Part shown: positions 8,508-17,941 of the stretch, one piece after another | How the letters are laid out: every line of letters starts with the position of its first letter | How positions within the stretch are numbered: the stretch's first letter is position 1 | From: Arhodomonas sp052060015 | Lineage (GTDB): Bacteria > Pseudomonadota > Gammaproteobacteria > Nitrococcales > Nitrococcaceae | Assembly: GCF_052060015.1 (NCBI RefSeq) | Contig: NZ_JBPODZ010000001.1 | Location: 372,001-436,000 of the forward strand | Direction of reading: 5' to 3' | Length of the DNA stretch: 64,000 nt | Position numbers and translations under genes: made by a program | The notes under the pieces: generated by a model | What the model saw: the letters and a program-made list of their open reading frames with translations, nothing else | What the model was told of the DNA's origin: nothing | The model's database searches: none

Positions 8508-9723
8508 GGCCCACGCGGCCGATACCGACTATTCTCGCTTCCCGGATGCGGGCGGTCACTTCGGCCGCTTCGGGGGGCGGTTCGTCCCGGAGCTGCTCAT
8601 GGCGCCGCTGGAGGCGCTCGCCGAGGCCTATGCCCGTTACCGGGATGACCCGCAGTTCCAGCGCGAGCTCGCCGAGGATCTGCGTGACTACGTGGGGCGG
8701 CCCACACCGCTGTATCACGCCCAGCGCTGGAGCGAGGGCATCGGCGGTGCCCAGATCTGGCTCAAGCGCGAGGACCTCAACCACACCGGTGCCCACAAGA
8801 TCAACAACACCATGGGCCAGGCGCTGCTGGCGGCCCGGCTCGGCAAGACCCGCATCGTCGCCGAGACGGGGGCGGGACAGCATGGCGTGGCCACCGCGAC
8901 GGTGGCGGCCCGCCTGGGATTGGAATGCGTGGTCTATATGGGTGCCGAGGACGTGCGCCGCCAGTCGGTGAACGTCTATCGCATGCGCCTGCTCGGTGCC
9001 CGCGTGGTCCCGGTGGAGTCCGGATCCCGGACCCTCAAGGACGCCCTCAACGAGGCCTTCCGCGACTGGGCCGCGAACGTGGACGATACCTTCTACATCA
9101 TTGGCACCGTGGCCGGACCGCATCCTTACCCGTTGATCGTCCGAGACTTCCAGTCGGTGATCGGGCGGGAGGCACGGGAGCAGGCGCAGGAGCGGCTCGG
9201 ACGGCTGCCGGATGCCCTGGTGGCCTGCGTCGGCGGGGGTTCCAACGCCATCGGCCTGTTCCATCCGTTCCTCGCCGATTCCGGGGTCCGCATCGTCGGT
9301 GTGGAGGCCGGCGGGGAGGGGCTCGCCAGCGGCCGCCACGCGGCACCGCTGGCGGCGGGCCGGCCGGGTGTGCTCCATGGTAACCGGACCTATCTCATGG
9401 AGAGCGAGGAAGGGCAGATCCTGGGCACCCACTCGGTATCGGCGGGTCTCGATTACCCGGGTGTCGGCCCGGAGCATGCCTGGCTGCGGGATATCGGCCG
9501 GGTGGATTACGTCGCCGCCACCGATGACGAGGCCCTGGAGGCGTTTCACGAGCTTACCCGCATCGAGGGCATCATGCCTGCCCTAGAGACCGCCCACGCA
9601 CTCGCCCATGCGCGGCGGATGGCAGCGGGAATGGCCACGGACCGCCACATTGTCGTCAGTCTCTCGGGTCGTGGTGATAAGGACATCAACACCGTGGCCG
9701 CGCTGCAGGGTATGGAGCTATGA
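8491..9723 (+). CDS. trpB: Tryptophan synthase beta chain
   Basis: PLP enzyme that condenses indole with serine to give tryptophan. It has 410 residues, starting at GTG 8491 inside the end of trpF (MSEITEAHAADTDYSRFPDA). The PLP lysine is in HTGAHKINNTMGQ and the phosphate-binding glycine loop in GGGSNAIGLF. The allosteric/catalytic Glu is in AETGAGQHGVATATVAA. An in-frame opening further upstream is trpF coding sequence read in another frame. It overlaps trpA by 4 bases (ATGA). Confidence 0.98.
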   Translation: MSEITEAHAADTDYSRFPDAGGHFGRFGGRFVPELLMAPLEALAEAYARYRDDPQFQRELAEDLRDYVGRPTPLYHAQRWSEGIGGAQIWLKREDLNHTGAHKINNTMGQALLAARLGKTRIVAETGAGQHGVATATVAARLGLECVVYMGAEDVRRQSVNVYRMRLLGARVVPVESGSRTLKDALNEAFRDWAANVDDTFYIIGTVAGPHPYPLIVRDFQSVIGREAREQAQERLGRLPDALVACVGGGSNAIGLFHPFLADSGVRIVGVEAGGEGLASGRHAAPLAAGRPGVLHGNRTYLMESEEGQILGTHSVSAGLDYPGVGPEHAWLRDIGRVDYVAATDDEALEAFHELTRIEGIMPALETAHALAHARRMAAGMATDRHIVVSLSGRGDKDINTVAALQGMEL

Positions 9724-10541
9724 ACCGTATCGACGATCGCTTTGCTCAGGCCCGCCGTGAGGGGCGGACGCTGCTCATCCCCTATATCACCGGTGGGGAT
9801 CCGGCGCCGGCGCAGACCGCGGCGACCATGCACGCGCTCGCCGGGGCCGGCGCGGACCTCATCGAGATCGGCATGCCGTTCTCCGATCCCATGGCTGATG
9901 GTCCCGTCATCCAGGCGGCCTGCGAGCGGGCGCTGGTGCACGGGACCTCGGTCCGGGACGTCCTCGCCATGGTGCGGGAGTTCCGCGAGGGCGACGCCGA
10001 GACCCCGGTGGTGTTGATGGGCTACCTCAACCCCATCGAGCAGCTCGGCTACGAGCGCTTCGCCGCTGAGGCGCGGGCCGCGGGGGTGGATGGGGTCCTG
10101 TGCGTGGACCTGCCGCCGGAGGAGAGCCATGACTTGGTCTCCGCGCTCACTGCCGAGGGTCTGGACCCGATCTGGCTGATCGCCCCCACGACTCGGCCCG
10201 AGCGTGTTTCCGCCATCTGCGATGTGGCGCGGGGCTATGTCTACTACGTCTCCCTCAAGGGTGTGACCGGCGCCGGCAGCCTGGACGTCGCTGACGTCGC
10301 CCATCACGTGGAGGCCATCCGAGGGCGCACCGAACTGCCGGTAGGGGTGGGTTTCGGGATCCGTGACGCCGCCACCGCGGCCCGCGTGGGTGCCGTGGCG
10401 GACGCCGTGGTGGTAGGCAGCGCCCTGGTGGGCCTCATCGGCGAATACGCCGGCGACCCGGATGCGGGTCGGGAGGCCGTGGCGGCGCTGGTGCGGGAGA
10501 TGCGGGGCGCCTTGGATGCGCCGGCGCCCGCCCCGGCGTGA
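9720..10541 (+). CDS. trpA: Tryptophan synthase alpha chain
   Basis: Cleaves indole-3-glycerol phosphate to indole, which is channelled to TrpB. It has 273 residues. The catalytic Glu and Asp lie in DLIEIGMPFSDPMADGP. YVYYVSLKGVTGA and the phosphate-binding GVGFGIRD are also present. The start codon overlaps the trpB stop, so translation is coupled. trpF-trpB-trpA form a block here, and trpC/D/E/G are not in the window. Confidence 0.98.
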   Translation: MNRIDDRFAQARREGRTLLIPYITGGDPAPAQTAATMHALAGAGADLIEIGMPFSDPMADGPVIQAACERALVHGTSVRDVLAMVREFREGDAETPVVLMGYLNPIEQLGYERFAAEARAAGVDGVLCVDLPPEESHDLVSALTAEGLDPIWLIAPTTRPERVSAICDVARGYVYYVSLKGVTGAGSLDVADVAHHVEAIRGRTELPVGVGFGIRDAATAARVGAVADAVVVGSALVGLIGEYAGDPDAGREAVAALVREMRGALDAPAPAPA

Positions 10542-10554
10542 GCGGAGGGAGATC

Positions 10555-11445
10555 ATGAGCTGGTTTGAGAAGCTGATGCCATCCCGGATCCGCACGGAGG
10601 CCGGGAGCAATCGCAGCCGCAGTGTGCCCGAAGGGCTCTGGACCAAGTGCGAGGAGTGCACTGCGGTCCTCTATCGGCCCGAGCTGGAGCGCAACCTCGA
10701 AGTCTGTCCCAAGTGCGGCCACCACATGCGGATCGATGCCCGCCAGCGGCTGGAGTGGTTCCTCGACGACAATACCGGCGCGGAGATCGCCGCGGAGGTG
10801 CAGCCCACCGATATCCTGCGTTTCCGTGACAGCAAGAAGTACAAGGATCGCTTGGCGCAGGCCCAGAAATCCACCGGCGAGAAGGACGCCCTGGTCGCGA
10901 TGCACGGCCGGGTCCACGGCCTTCCGGTGGTGGCCTGTGCCTTCGAGTTCGCCTTCATGGGCGGGTCCATGGGCTCGGTGGTGGGGGAGCGCTTTGCACG
11001 CGCTGCCGAAGTGGCGCGTGGCGAGGGCAGCGCCCTGGTGTGCTTCACCGCCAGCGGCGGTGCGCGGATGCAGGAGGCGCTGTTCTCGCTGATGCAGATG
11101 GCGAAGACCAGTGCCGCGTTGGCACGCCTGCGCGAGGAGGGAGTGCCGTTCCTCTCGGTGCTCACCGACCCGACCACCGGCGGGGTATCCGCGAGCCTCG
11201 CGATGCTCGGCGATATCAACATCGCCGAGCCCCACGCCCTGATCGGCTTCGCCGGCCCGCGCGTCATCGAGCAGACAGTACGTGAGACCCTGCCGGAGGG
11301 GTTTCAGCGTTCCGAATTCCTTCTCGAGCACGGAACGGTGGATATGCTCATCGACCGGCGGGAGATGCGGGAGCGGCTCGCCGGGCTCATTGCCATGCTG
11401 ACCCACCAGCCGCCGCCGGAGTTGCGGCGCCTCACCGAGAGCTGA
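10555..11445 (+). CDS. accD: Acetyl-CoA carboxylase carboxyltransferase subunit beta
   Basis: Beta subunit of the carboxyltransferase that makes malonyl-CoA for fatty-acid synthesis, partner of AccA (not in the window). It has 296 residues from ATG 10555 (MSWFEKLMPSRI), preceded by GGAGGGAG. The N-terminal zinc ribbon is intact (two CxxC pairs: CEEC and CPKC). The crotonase-like core has FMGGSMGSVVGE, SGGARMQEALFSLMQM and TDPTTGGVSAS. It follows trpA and precedes folC, the usual gammaproteobacterial order. Confidence 0.98.
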   Translation: MSWFEKLMPSRIRTEAGSNRSRSVPEGLWTKCEECTAVLYRPELERNLEVCPKCGHHMRIDARQRLEWFLDDNTGAEIAAEVQPTDILRFRDSKKYKDRLAQAQKSTGEKDALVAMHGRVHGLPVVACAFEFAFMGGSMGSVVGERFARAAEVARGEGSALVCFTASGGARMQEALFSLMQMAKTSAALARLREEGVPFLSVLTDPTTGGVSASLAMLGDINIAEPHALIGFAGPRVIEQTVRETLPEGFQRSEFLLEHGTVDMLIDRREMRERLAGLIAMLTHQPPPELRRLTES

Positions 11446-11448
11446 GCC

Positions 11449-12726
11449 TTGCGCTTTTGGCGCGTCGAGGACTGGCTGGCATGGCTGGAGACCCTGCATC
11501 CCCGGGCCATTGACCCTGGACTCGAACGGATCGCTGCGGTGGCTGCGAGGATGGAGCTTGAGCGGCCCGAGGTCCCGGTGATCACTGTGGCGGGGACCAA
11601 CGGAAAGGGCAGCACCGTGGCCGCCCTGGTGGCACTCGCGAACGCGGCAGGGCTACGGGTGGGTGCCTATACCTCGCCCCATGTGCTCGAATACAACGAG
11701 CGGATCTCGGTGGCCGGTGAGCCCGTATCCGACGACCTGCTCCTCGAGGCCTTTGACGCCATCGATTGTGCCCGTGGCGGTATCACCCTGAGCTACTTCG
11801 AGTTCGGCACCCTCGCCGCCCTGTGGTGCTTTCGCCACAGCGCCTGCGACCTCTGGGTACTGGAGGTGGGCCTCGGCGGGCGGCTGGACGCGACCAATGT
11901 CGTGGCGCCGGACGTGGCGGTGATCACCCACATCGGCCTCGATCACACCGAGTGGCTGGGCCCGGACCGCGAGGCCATAGGGCGGGAGAAGGCGGGGATC
12001 CTGCGTCACGGGATCCCCCTGGTCTGCGCCGATCCGGATCCGCCGGCGAGCGTGCGCGAGGCCGCCCACGCCCTGACCTGCCCGTTCCACGGCGTCGGTG
12101 AGGCCTTCTGCGTAGAGCGGGAAGCGGGCGGCGGCTGGGCTTACGCGGATGCCGACGTGCGCCTGCCGGCCCTGCCGGCGCCCGCCGACCTGCCGACGGC
12201 CTTGCTGGCGAATCCCGCGGCGGCGGTGGCGGCCCTGCGCCGGCTCGGGCAGGGACTGCCGGGGGACGCTGCCGCGGTGGCCCGGGCCCTTGACGGAGCC
12301 GTGGCCCCGGCGCGCTTCCAGTCCCTCGGCCGCCGGGTACCGTGGATCGTGGACGTCGCCCATAACCTGGACAGCGCACGCATGCTGGCGGAGCGGTTAC
12401 GGCGGGGCGCTGCAGAGCATCCGGGACGGGTGCATGCCGTCTTCGCCATTATGGCGCGCAAGGATGCCGGCGGTGTCGTCGCGGCGCTCCGGGACGTGGT
12501 GGACATCTGGCATCTGCTGGAGCTCGATGATCCGGACGCACGGCAGGTGGACGACCTCCGCGCCTTGCTGGGCGCCGCGGGCGCGCGTATCGGCGCCTGC
12601 GCACCCGCTTCGACGCTGATGGAGGAGGTGGACCGTCTCAGCCTTGCCGGTGACCGCGTGGTGGCGTTCGGCTCCTTCCGGGTGGCGGAAGAGGTGCTCC
12701 GGGCCCATGCAGGGCTGCTACCATAG
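11449..12726 (+). CDS. folC: Bifunctional folylpolyglutamate/dihydrofolate synthase
   Basis: Adds glutamate to dihydropteroate and to folates, in a Mur-ligase-like fold. It has 425 residues, starting at a TTG three bases after the accD stop (MRFWRVEDWLAWLETLHP). The ATP loop is VAGTNGKGSTVAALV near residue 45. DVAVITHIGLDHTEWLG and VDVAHNLDSARMLAERL are also typical. The short distance suggests coupling to accD. Confidence 0.96.
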   Translation: MRFWRVEDWLAWLETLHPRAIDPGLERIAAVAARMELERPEVPVITVAGTNGKGSTVAALVALANAAGLRVGAYTSPHVLEYNERISVAGEPVSDDLLLEAFDAIDCARGGITLSYFEFGTLAALWCFRHSACDLWVLEVGLGGRLDATNVVAPDVAVITHIGLDHTEWLGPDREAIGREKAGILRHGIPLVCADPDPPASVREAAHALTCPFHGVGEAFCVEREAGGGWAYADADVRLPALPAPADLPTALLANPAAAVAALRRLGQGLPGDAAAVARALDGAVAPARFQSLGRRVPWIVDVAHNLDSARMLAERLRRGAAEHPGRVHAVFAIMARKDAGGVVAALRDVVDIWHLLELDDPDARQVDDLRALLGAAGARIGACAPASTLMEEVDRLSLAGDRVVAFGSFRVAEEVLRAHAGLLP

Positions 12727-12764
12727 GCGACGGCAGACCGGCAGGCTTCACAGCGGGGGATCGC

Positions 12765-13346
12765 GTGGATACCCGACTCAAGCATCGCCTCGCGGGGGCA
12801 ACGATTATTGTCGCCTTGGTGGTGATCTTCCTCCCCATGTTATTGGAGGGTCCCGTCGAGGATCGGCGCATCGACATGCCCATGGAGGTGCCGGAGTCCC
12901 CGGCCCCCCGGGCCGAGGTGGAGCCCCCGGAGGCCGGATTTGCGCAGCAGCCGGATCCGGGCGCGGAAGAGGAGCTGGTGCCGGAGCCGGAGCCGGAGAG
13001 CGGCACTAGCACCGGAGAACCGGAGGAGGCGGGGGATGTCCCGTCCACGGAGCCTGGCAGCGCGGCACCGGTACCGGACCCGGTCGAGGGCGTGGACGGC
13101 GGGGATAACTACGCGGTGCAGGTGGGCGGCTTTCGCGAATCCGCCAATGCCGTTGCCTTGCGCGACCGGCTCCGTGAGGCCGGGCTGGAGGTCTACGTGG
13201 AGGCCGCCGACGCGGAGGCGGGCACCGTGCACCGGGTCCGGGTGGGCCCAGTGCCCTCCCGCGAGGCCGCGGAGGCACTGGCGGGGCGGCTCGCCGACGA
13301 GCACGACCTCTCGGTGTTGGTGGTCGGGGTTCAGGGGGGCGGGTGA
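12765..13346 (+). CDS. SPOR-domain membrane protein, DedD-like
   Basis: A single N-terminal membrane segment (residues about 8-27, GATIIVALVVIFLPMLLEG) is followed by a Pro/Glu-rich periplasmic linker and a C-terminal SPOR domain (YAVQVGGFRESANAVALRDR, about residues 118-190). SPOR domains bind denuded septal peptidoglycan; DedD in E. coli is a cell-division accessory protein. 193 residues from a GTG start. The position between folC and cvpA is the same as for dedD in E. coli. It overlaps cvpA by 4 bases. Confidence 0.85.
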   Translation: MDTRLKHRLAGATIIVALVVIFLPMLLEGPVEDRRIDMPMEVPESPAPRAEVEPPEAGFAQQPDPGAEEELVPEPEPESGTSTGEPEEAGDVPSTEPGSAAPVPDPVEGVDGGDNYAVQVGGFRESANAVALRDRLREAGLEVYVEAADAEAGTVHRVRVGPVPSREAAEALAGRLADEHDLSVLVVGVQGGG

Positions 13347-13954
13347 ACTGGCTGGACGGCGCGTTCCTGGCCGTGGCGGCGGTATCGGTCGTCATCGGTC
13401 TGGTGCGCGGGTTCGTCCGGGAGCTCCTGTCGGTGGTTACCTGGGTGGCCGCCGCCTGGATCGCCGTCCGTTACGGGGCAGTGGTGGCGGAGTGGCTCGC
13501 GCCCTGGGTGGCTTCACCCACGGCTCGGCTCGTGGCGGCATTCGCCGGTCTATTCGTCGGCACCCTGCTGGTGGGTGCGTTGGTGGGTTTCCTGGCGGTG
13601 CGTCTGGTTACCGGTACCGGCCTCACGGGCACCGACCGCGCCCTGGGCATGCTCTTCGGGGCCGCCCGGGGCGGCCTGATCATTGTCGCAGTGGTAGTGG
13701 CGGCGGCCTTTACCGCCGTGCCGAGGGAGTCATGGTGGCGGTCCTCGGCGGTCGCGACCTGGGTGGGTCCCCAGCTCTGCGGTGCCGGTATCGAGGAACC
13801 GCTCGTGGCGCTCCGCGGCTATCTTCCCCACGGCTTCGGCGACGATGGGTCAGGGAGGATCGACAACCATTGGGACGAGTTCTGCGGTCGTTTTGATGAG
13901 ACCGGCGGGGCCGCGGCGGCGGAGCGGGATCCCCGGGAGACGCTTTCCGATTAG
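13343..13954 (+). CDS. cvpA: CvpA family membrane protein
   Basis: Inner-membrane protein named for colicin V production; its general role is poorly defined. It has 203 residues with four likely membrane segments at about residues 4-21, 26-45, 60-85 and 105-128. The family signature SVVIGLVRGFVRELLSVVTW is present. The C-terminal tail is hydrophilic. It starts at a GTG overlapping the SPOR gene stop and precedes purF, as in most gammaproteobacteria. Confidence 0.93.
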   Translation: MNWLDGAFLAVAAVSVVIGLVRGFVRELLSVVTWVAAAWIAVRYGAVVAEWLAPWVASPTARLVAAFAGLFVGTLLVGALVGFLAVRLVTGTGLTGTDRALGMLFGAARGGLIIVAVVVAAAFTAVPRESWWRSSAVATWVGPQLCGAGIEEPLVALRGYLPHGFGDDGSGRIDNHWDEFCGRFDETGGAAAAERDPRETLSD

Positions 13955-13969
13955 TGGAGGTATGCAACG

Positions 13970-15490
13970 ATGTGCGGCGTGATCGGCATGGTCGGCTGCG
14001 GACCGGTCAACCAGGCACTGTATGACGGGCTGACCGTGCTCCAGCACCGGGGCCAGGATGCTGCGGGCATCATGACCTACGACCGCGGTCAGCTGTTCCT
14101 GCGCAAGAGCAACGGGCTGGTACGGGACGTCTTCCGGACCCGGCACATGCGTGAGCTCACCGGCAACGTGGGCATCGGCCACGTGCGCTACCCGACCGCC
14201 GGCTGCTCCAGCTCCGCGGAGGCGCAGCCGTTTTACGTGAACTCCCCCTACGGCATCAGTCTGGCGCACAACGGCAACCTGACCAATGCCGAGGAGATCA
14301 AGCGCGAGCTCTACCTCCAGGACCTGCGCCACATCAATACCAACTCGGACTCTGAGATCCTGCTCAACGTCTTCGCCCACGAGCTCGGTGAGCGGCGCAA
14401 GCTCCGTATCGCGCCCGATGATCTCTTCGACGCGGTGGCCGGGATCCAGCGCCGCTGTCGCGGGGGGTTCGCCGCGGTGGCCATGGTCAACGGGCATGGC
14501 GTGCTCGGGTTTCGCGACCCCTACGGCATCCGCCCCCTCTGCTTCGGCCAGCGGGAGACCGAGGGGGGCACCGAGTACATGATCGCCTCGGAGAGTGTGG
14601 CCCTCAGCGTGCTCGGCTTCGAGCGGGTGCGCGACGTGGCACCGGGCGAGGCGGTGTTCATCGACCTGGAGGGGCGGCTGCACAGTCGGCAGTGTGCGGA
14701 CAATCCCAGGCTCTCGCCGTGCATCTTCGAATACGTCTATCTCGCGCGTCCGGACTCCATCATCGACGATGTCTCGGTCTACAAGTCCCGGTTGCGCATG
14801 GGCCGGCGGCTAGCTCGGAAGATCCTCCGGGAGTGGCCGGAGCACGATATCGACGTGATCATACCGGTGCCGGATACCAGCCGTACCGCGGCCCTGGACA
14901 TGGCCTACGAGCTCGGCGTGACCTATCGGGAAGGGTTCATCAAGAACCGCTATATCGGACGGACCTTCATCATGCCGGGCCAGGCGGTGCGCCAGAAATC
15001 GGTGCGCCAGAAGCTCAACCCCATCGAGCTGGAGTTCCACGGCAAGAATGTCCTGCTGGTCGACGACTCAGTGGTGCGCGGTACCACGAGCCAACAGATC
15101 ATCCAGATGGCCCGGGAGATCGGCGCCCGCAAGGTGTACTTCGCCTCGGCCGCGCCACCGGTGCGTTATCCCAATGTCTACGGCATCGACATGCCGGCGG
15201 CCAGCGAGCTGCTCGCCCACGAGCGTCACGCGACGGAGATCGCGGAGGTCATCGGCGCCGACCGGGTGATCTACCAGGACCTGGAGGACCTCGTCGCCGC
15301 GGTGCGTGAGGGCAATCCGCGGCTCACGGATTTCGATTGCTCCTGCTTCGATGGTCGCTACGTCACCGACGACGTCACCGAGGACTATCTGGCGTCCCTG
15401 GAGCGCAGCCGTTCCGACGAGGCCAAGGCCCAGGCGGAAGGCGCGGGGGGCGCGGCCGACTTGGAGCGGGTGTTCGGCAACGCGGACTGA
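13970..15490 (+). CDS. purF: Amidophosphoribosyltransferase (PurF)
   Basis: First committed step of purine synthesis: PRPP plus glutamine gives phosphoribosylamine. It has 506 residues. The catalytic Cys2 is exposed after removal of Met (MCGVIGMVG). The glutamine-amidotransferase half contains YDGLTVLQHRGQDAAGI and GHVRYPTAG. The phosphoribosyltransferase half has the PRPP loop VLLVDDSVVRGTTSQQI. It lacks a long propeptide, matching the E. coli-type enzyme. Confidence 0.98.
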   Translation: MCGVIGMVGCGPVNQALYDGLTVLQHRGQDAAGIMTYDRGQLFLRKSNGLVRDVFRTRHMRELTGNVGIGHVRYPTAGCSSSAEAQPFYVNSPYGISLAHNGNLTNAEEIKRELYLQDLRHINTNSDSEILLNVFAHELGERRKLRIAPDDLFDAVAGIQRRCRGGFAAVAMVNGHGVLGFRDPYGIRPLCFGQRETEGGTEYMIASESVALSVLGFERVRDVAPGEAVFIDLEGRLHSRQCADNPRLSPCIFEYVYLARPDSIIDDVSVYKSRLRMGRRLARKILREWPEHDIDVIIPVPDTSRTAALDMAYELGVTYREGFIKNRYIGRTFIMPGQAVRQKSVRQKLNPIELEFHGKNVLLVDDSVVRGTTSQQIIQMAREIGARKVYFASAAPPVRYPNVYGIDMPAASELLAHERHATEIAEVIGADRVIYQDLEDLVAAVREGNPRLTDFDCSCFDGRYVTDDVTEDYLASLERSRSDEAKAQAEGAGGAADLERVFGNAD

Positions 15491-15506
15491 GCCGCCAGGG
15501 GGGATG

Positions 15507-16706
15507 ATGAGCGGATACGACAGCGACAGCTGGGGCCCGGCCACCCTGGGCGTGCGGGCCGGCCATGCGCGGGGTGGGGAGCAGGAGCACGCGGAGGCAA
15601 TCTATGCCACCTCCAGCTTCGTGTTCTCCAGCGCTGCGGAGGCGGCAGCGCGTTTCGCCGAGCGCGAGCCCGGCAATATCTACTCGCGGTTCACCAACCC
15701 CACCGTGCGCACCTTCGAGCAGCGACTCGCGGCCATGGAGGGGGGCGAGTGCAGCGTGGCCACGGCGTCGGGGATGTCGGCGATCCTGTCGACCATCATG
15801 GCCCTACTGGACGGCGGTGACCATATCATCGCCTCGGAGAGCCTGTTCGGCTCCACGGTTTCTCTGCTCGTCAATCATATGAGCCGCTTCGGCATCGAGA
15901 CCACCTTCGTGGGGCTCTCCGACTATGAGGCGTGGCAGGCGGCGGTGCGGCCGAACACGCGTATGCTGCTGCTGGAGACGCCGTCCAATCCCCTCATGGA
16001 GCTCGCCGATATCCCCCGGATGGCGGAGATCGCCCGTGCCGCCGGGGCCCTGCTGGTAGTGGACAACTGCTTCTGCACGCCGGTACTGCAACGGCCCCTG
16101 GACCTGGGGGCGGACCTGGTGGTCCATTCGGCCACCAAGTACCTGGACGGCCAGGGGCGCTGCGTCGGCGGCGCGGTGGTGGGGGACGGCGAACGGGTGG
16201 GGCGGCGGGTGCACGGCTTCCTGCGCAACGCCGGGCCCTCCATGAGCCCCTTCAACGCCTGGGTATTCCTCAAGGGGCTGGAGACGCTGGGGGTGCGCAT
16301 GCGCGGCCACTGTGAGGCGGCCGGGCGGCTGGCGGAATGGCTCGCGGGGCATCCCGCGGTGGCGTGGGTCTATTACCCGGGGCTCCCGGACCATCCCCAG
16401 CACGAGCTGGCGCGACGCCAGCAAAGCGGTTTCGGCGGCATTGTTTCCTTCGATGTCGCCGGTGGGCGCGAGGCCGCCTGGGAGGTAGTGGACCGCACGC
16501 AGCTCCTGTCCATTACCGCCAACCTGGGGGATACGCGGAGCACCATTACCCACCCGGCGACCACCACCCACGGGCGCAACACTGAGGCCCAGCGCCGCGC
16601 CGCCGGCATCGGCGAGGGGTTGCTCCGGGTCTCCGTGGGCCTGGAGGATGTGGCGGATATCCAGGCGGACCTGGACCGGGGGCTGTCGTCGCTGGCCATC
16701 CGATGA
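15507..16706 (+). CDS. metZ: O-succinylhomoserine sulfhydrylase (MetZ)
   Basis: PLP enzyme that makes homocysteine directly from O-succinylhomoserine and sulfide. It has 399 residues. Two ATGs in a row occur at 15504 and 15507; the second sits better behind the AGGGGGG ribosome site. The PLP lysine is in VVHSATKYLDGQGRCVGG. FTNPTVRTFEQRLAAMEGGE and TRSTITHPATTTHGR are typical of the family. A purF-metZ neighbourhood is characteristic of Pseudomonas-like genomes and supports MetZ over MetB or MetY. Confidence 0.93.
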   Translation: MSGYDSDSWGPATLGVRAGHARGGEQEHAEAIYATSSFVFSSAAEAAARFAEREPGNIYSRFTNPTVRTFEQRLAAMEGGECSVATASGMSAILSTIMALLDGGDHIIASESLFGSTVSLLVNHMSRFGIETTFVGLSDYEAWQAAVRPNTRMLLLETPSNPLMELADIPRMAEIARAAGALLVVDNCFCTPVLQRPLDLGADLVVHSATKYLDGQGRCVGGAVVGDGERVGRRVHGFLRNAGPSMSPFNAWVFLKGLETLGVRMRGHCEAAGRLAEWLAGHPAVAWVYYPGLPDHPQHELARRQQSGFGGIVSFDVAGGREAAWEVVDRTQLLSITANLGDTRSTITHPATTTHGRNTEAQRRAAGIGEGLLRVSVGLEDVADIQADLDRGLSSLAIR

Positions 16707-17941
16707 ACCAGGCGCGGGACACCCTGGTGGCCCTCCACCGGGCGGCCCTGGACGCCGTGGACGGGGAGGCCGCCGTGCGCCGATGGCTGCAGGCGAACCC
16801 CCTGCCCGGGTCATGGTGGCTGCTGGCGGTGGGCAAGGCCGCTCCAGCGATGACCCGCGGCGCAAGGGCGGTGCTCGGGGAGCGCCTCGTCGGGGGGCTG
16901 GTGATTACCCGCACCGGCAGTGAGGACCCGCAGCTGGCACGAGCGCCGGGGTTTCACTGTCTGATCGGCTCCCATCCCTATCCCGACCAGCGCAGCCTGG
17001 AGGCGGGCCGTGCGGCGATACGCTTTGTCGACGACGCCCCTGCCGACGCGCGTTTCCTCGTGCTGGTCTCCGGTGGTGCCTCGGCGCTGATGGAGGACCT
17101 GGGGCCTGGCGGCGACGCCGATGCCCTCGCCGAGTTGAACCGGCGGCTGCTCGCCGACGGCCTGGCCATCGATGCCGTCAATCGGGTTCGCAAGCGCGTC
17201 TCCCGTATCAAGGCGGGGCGGCTGGGACGGCGGTTGCGGGGACGGCGCGCCTGTCAGCTGATCATCTCCGATGTCCCCGGCGACGACCCGGCCGTGATCG
17301 GATCGGCACCGCTGGCGGCCGCCCCCGCCACCGCCGATGGGCCGTTGCCGGGGCGCTATCGCGGTCTGGTCGCGGAGGCGGAGCCGCCGCCGACCCCCGA
17401 TGATCCGTCCCTTGCGGGGATCGAGACCCACATCGTGGCGTGCAATGCCGACGCCCGGCGGGCGGTGTTAGGGGAGGCGGCCGCGAGGGGATTCCCCATC
17501 CATGCCCATGACGCGGAGCCGCTGGCCGGCGACGCGATGGCCCTGGGACGTCGGCTCGCGGCTACCCTCATGGACGCCGCACCGGGGATTCATGTCTGGG
17601 GCGGGGAACCCACCGTGACGCTGCCGCCGTATCCCGGCGAAGGTGGGCGCATGCAGGCCCTGGCGTTGTCCGCCGCCCGCCGACTGTCCGGACGCGGCGA
17701 TGTGGCGCTGCTGGCCGCGGGTACCGACGGTGCCGATGGGCCGGGGGAGGCGGCCGGTGCCGTGGTCGACGGGGGCACACTGGCCCGCGGCGCCCATGCC
17801 GGGGGTGACGCCGCCACGGCCCTGGCCGTGGCCGATGCCGGCCGCTTTCTCGGCCGCAGCGGTGACCTACTCCGTACCGGGCCCACGGGGACCAACGTCA
17901 TGGATCTGGTGATCGGCTGGCGGGGCGGCGGCGATGGTTGA
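16703..17941 (+). CDS. Glycerate 2-kinase, DUF4147/MOFRL family (TtuD/GckA-like)
   Basis: Members phosphorylate glycerate to 2-phosphoglycerate; older annotations call them hydroxypyruvate reductases. It has 412 residues, the usual length. The N-terminal domain contains LLAVGKAAPAMTRGA, LVLVSGGASALM and VNRVRKRVSRIKAGRLGR. The C-terminal MOFRL domain contains HVWGGEPTVTLP and ALLAAGTDGADGPGEAAGAVV. The start overlaps the metZ stop by 4 bases. The family call is firm; the substrate is by homology. Confidence 0.88.
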   Translation: MNQARDTLVALHRAALDAVDGEAAVRRWLQANPLPGSWWLLAVGKAAPAMTRGARAVLGERLVGGLVITRTGSEDPQLARAPGFHCLIGSHPYPDQRSLEAGRAAIRFVDDAPADARFLVLVSGGASALMEDLGPGGDADALAELNRRLLADGLAIDAVNRVRKRVSRIKAGRLGRRLRGRRACQLIISDVPGDDPAVIGSAPLAAAPATADGPLPGRYRGLVAEAEPPPTPDDPSLAGIETHIVACNADARRAVLGEAAARGFPIHAHDAEPLAGDAMALGRRLAATLMDAAPGIHVWGGEPTVTLPPYPGEGGRMQALALSAARRLSGRGDVALLAAGTDGADGPGEAAGAVVDGGTLARGAHAGGDAATALAVADAGRFLGRSGDLLRTGPTGTNVMDLVIGWRGGGDG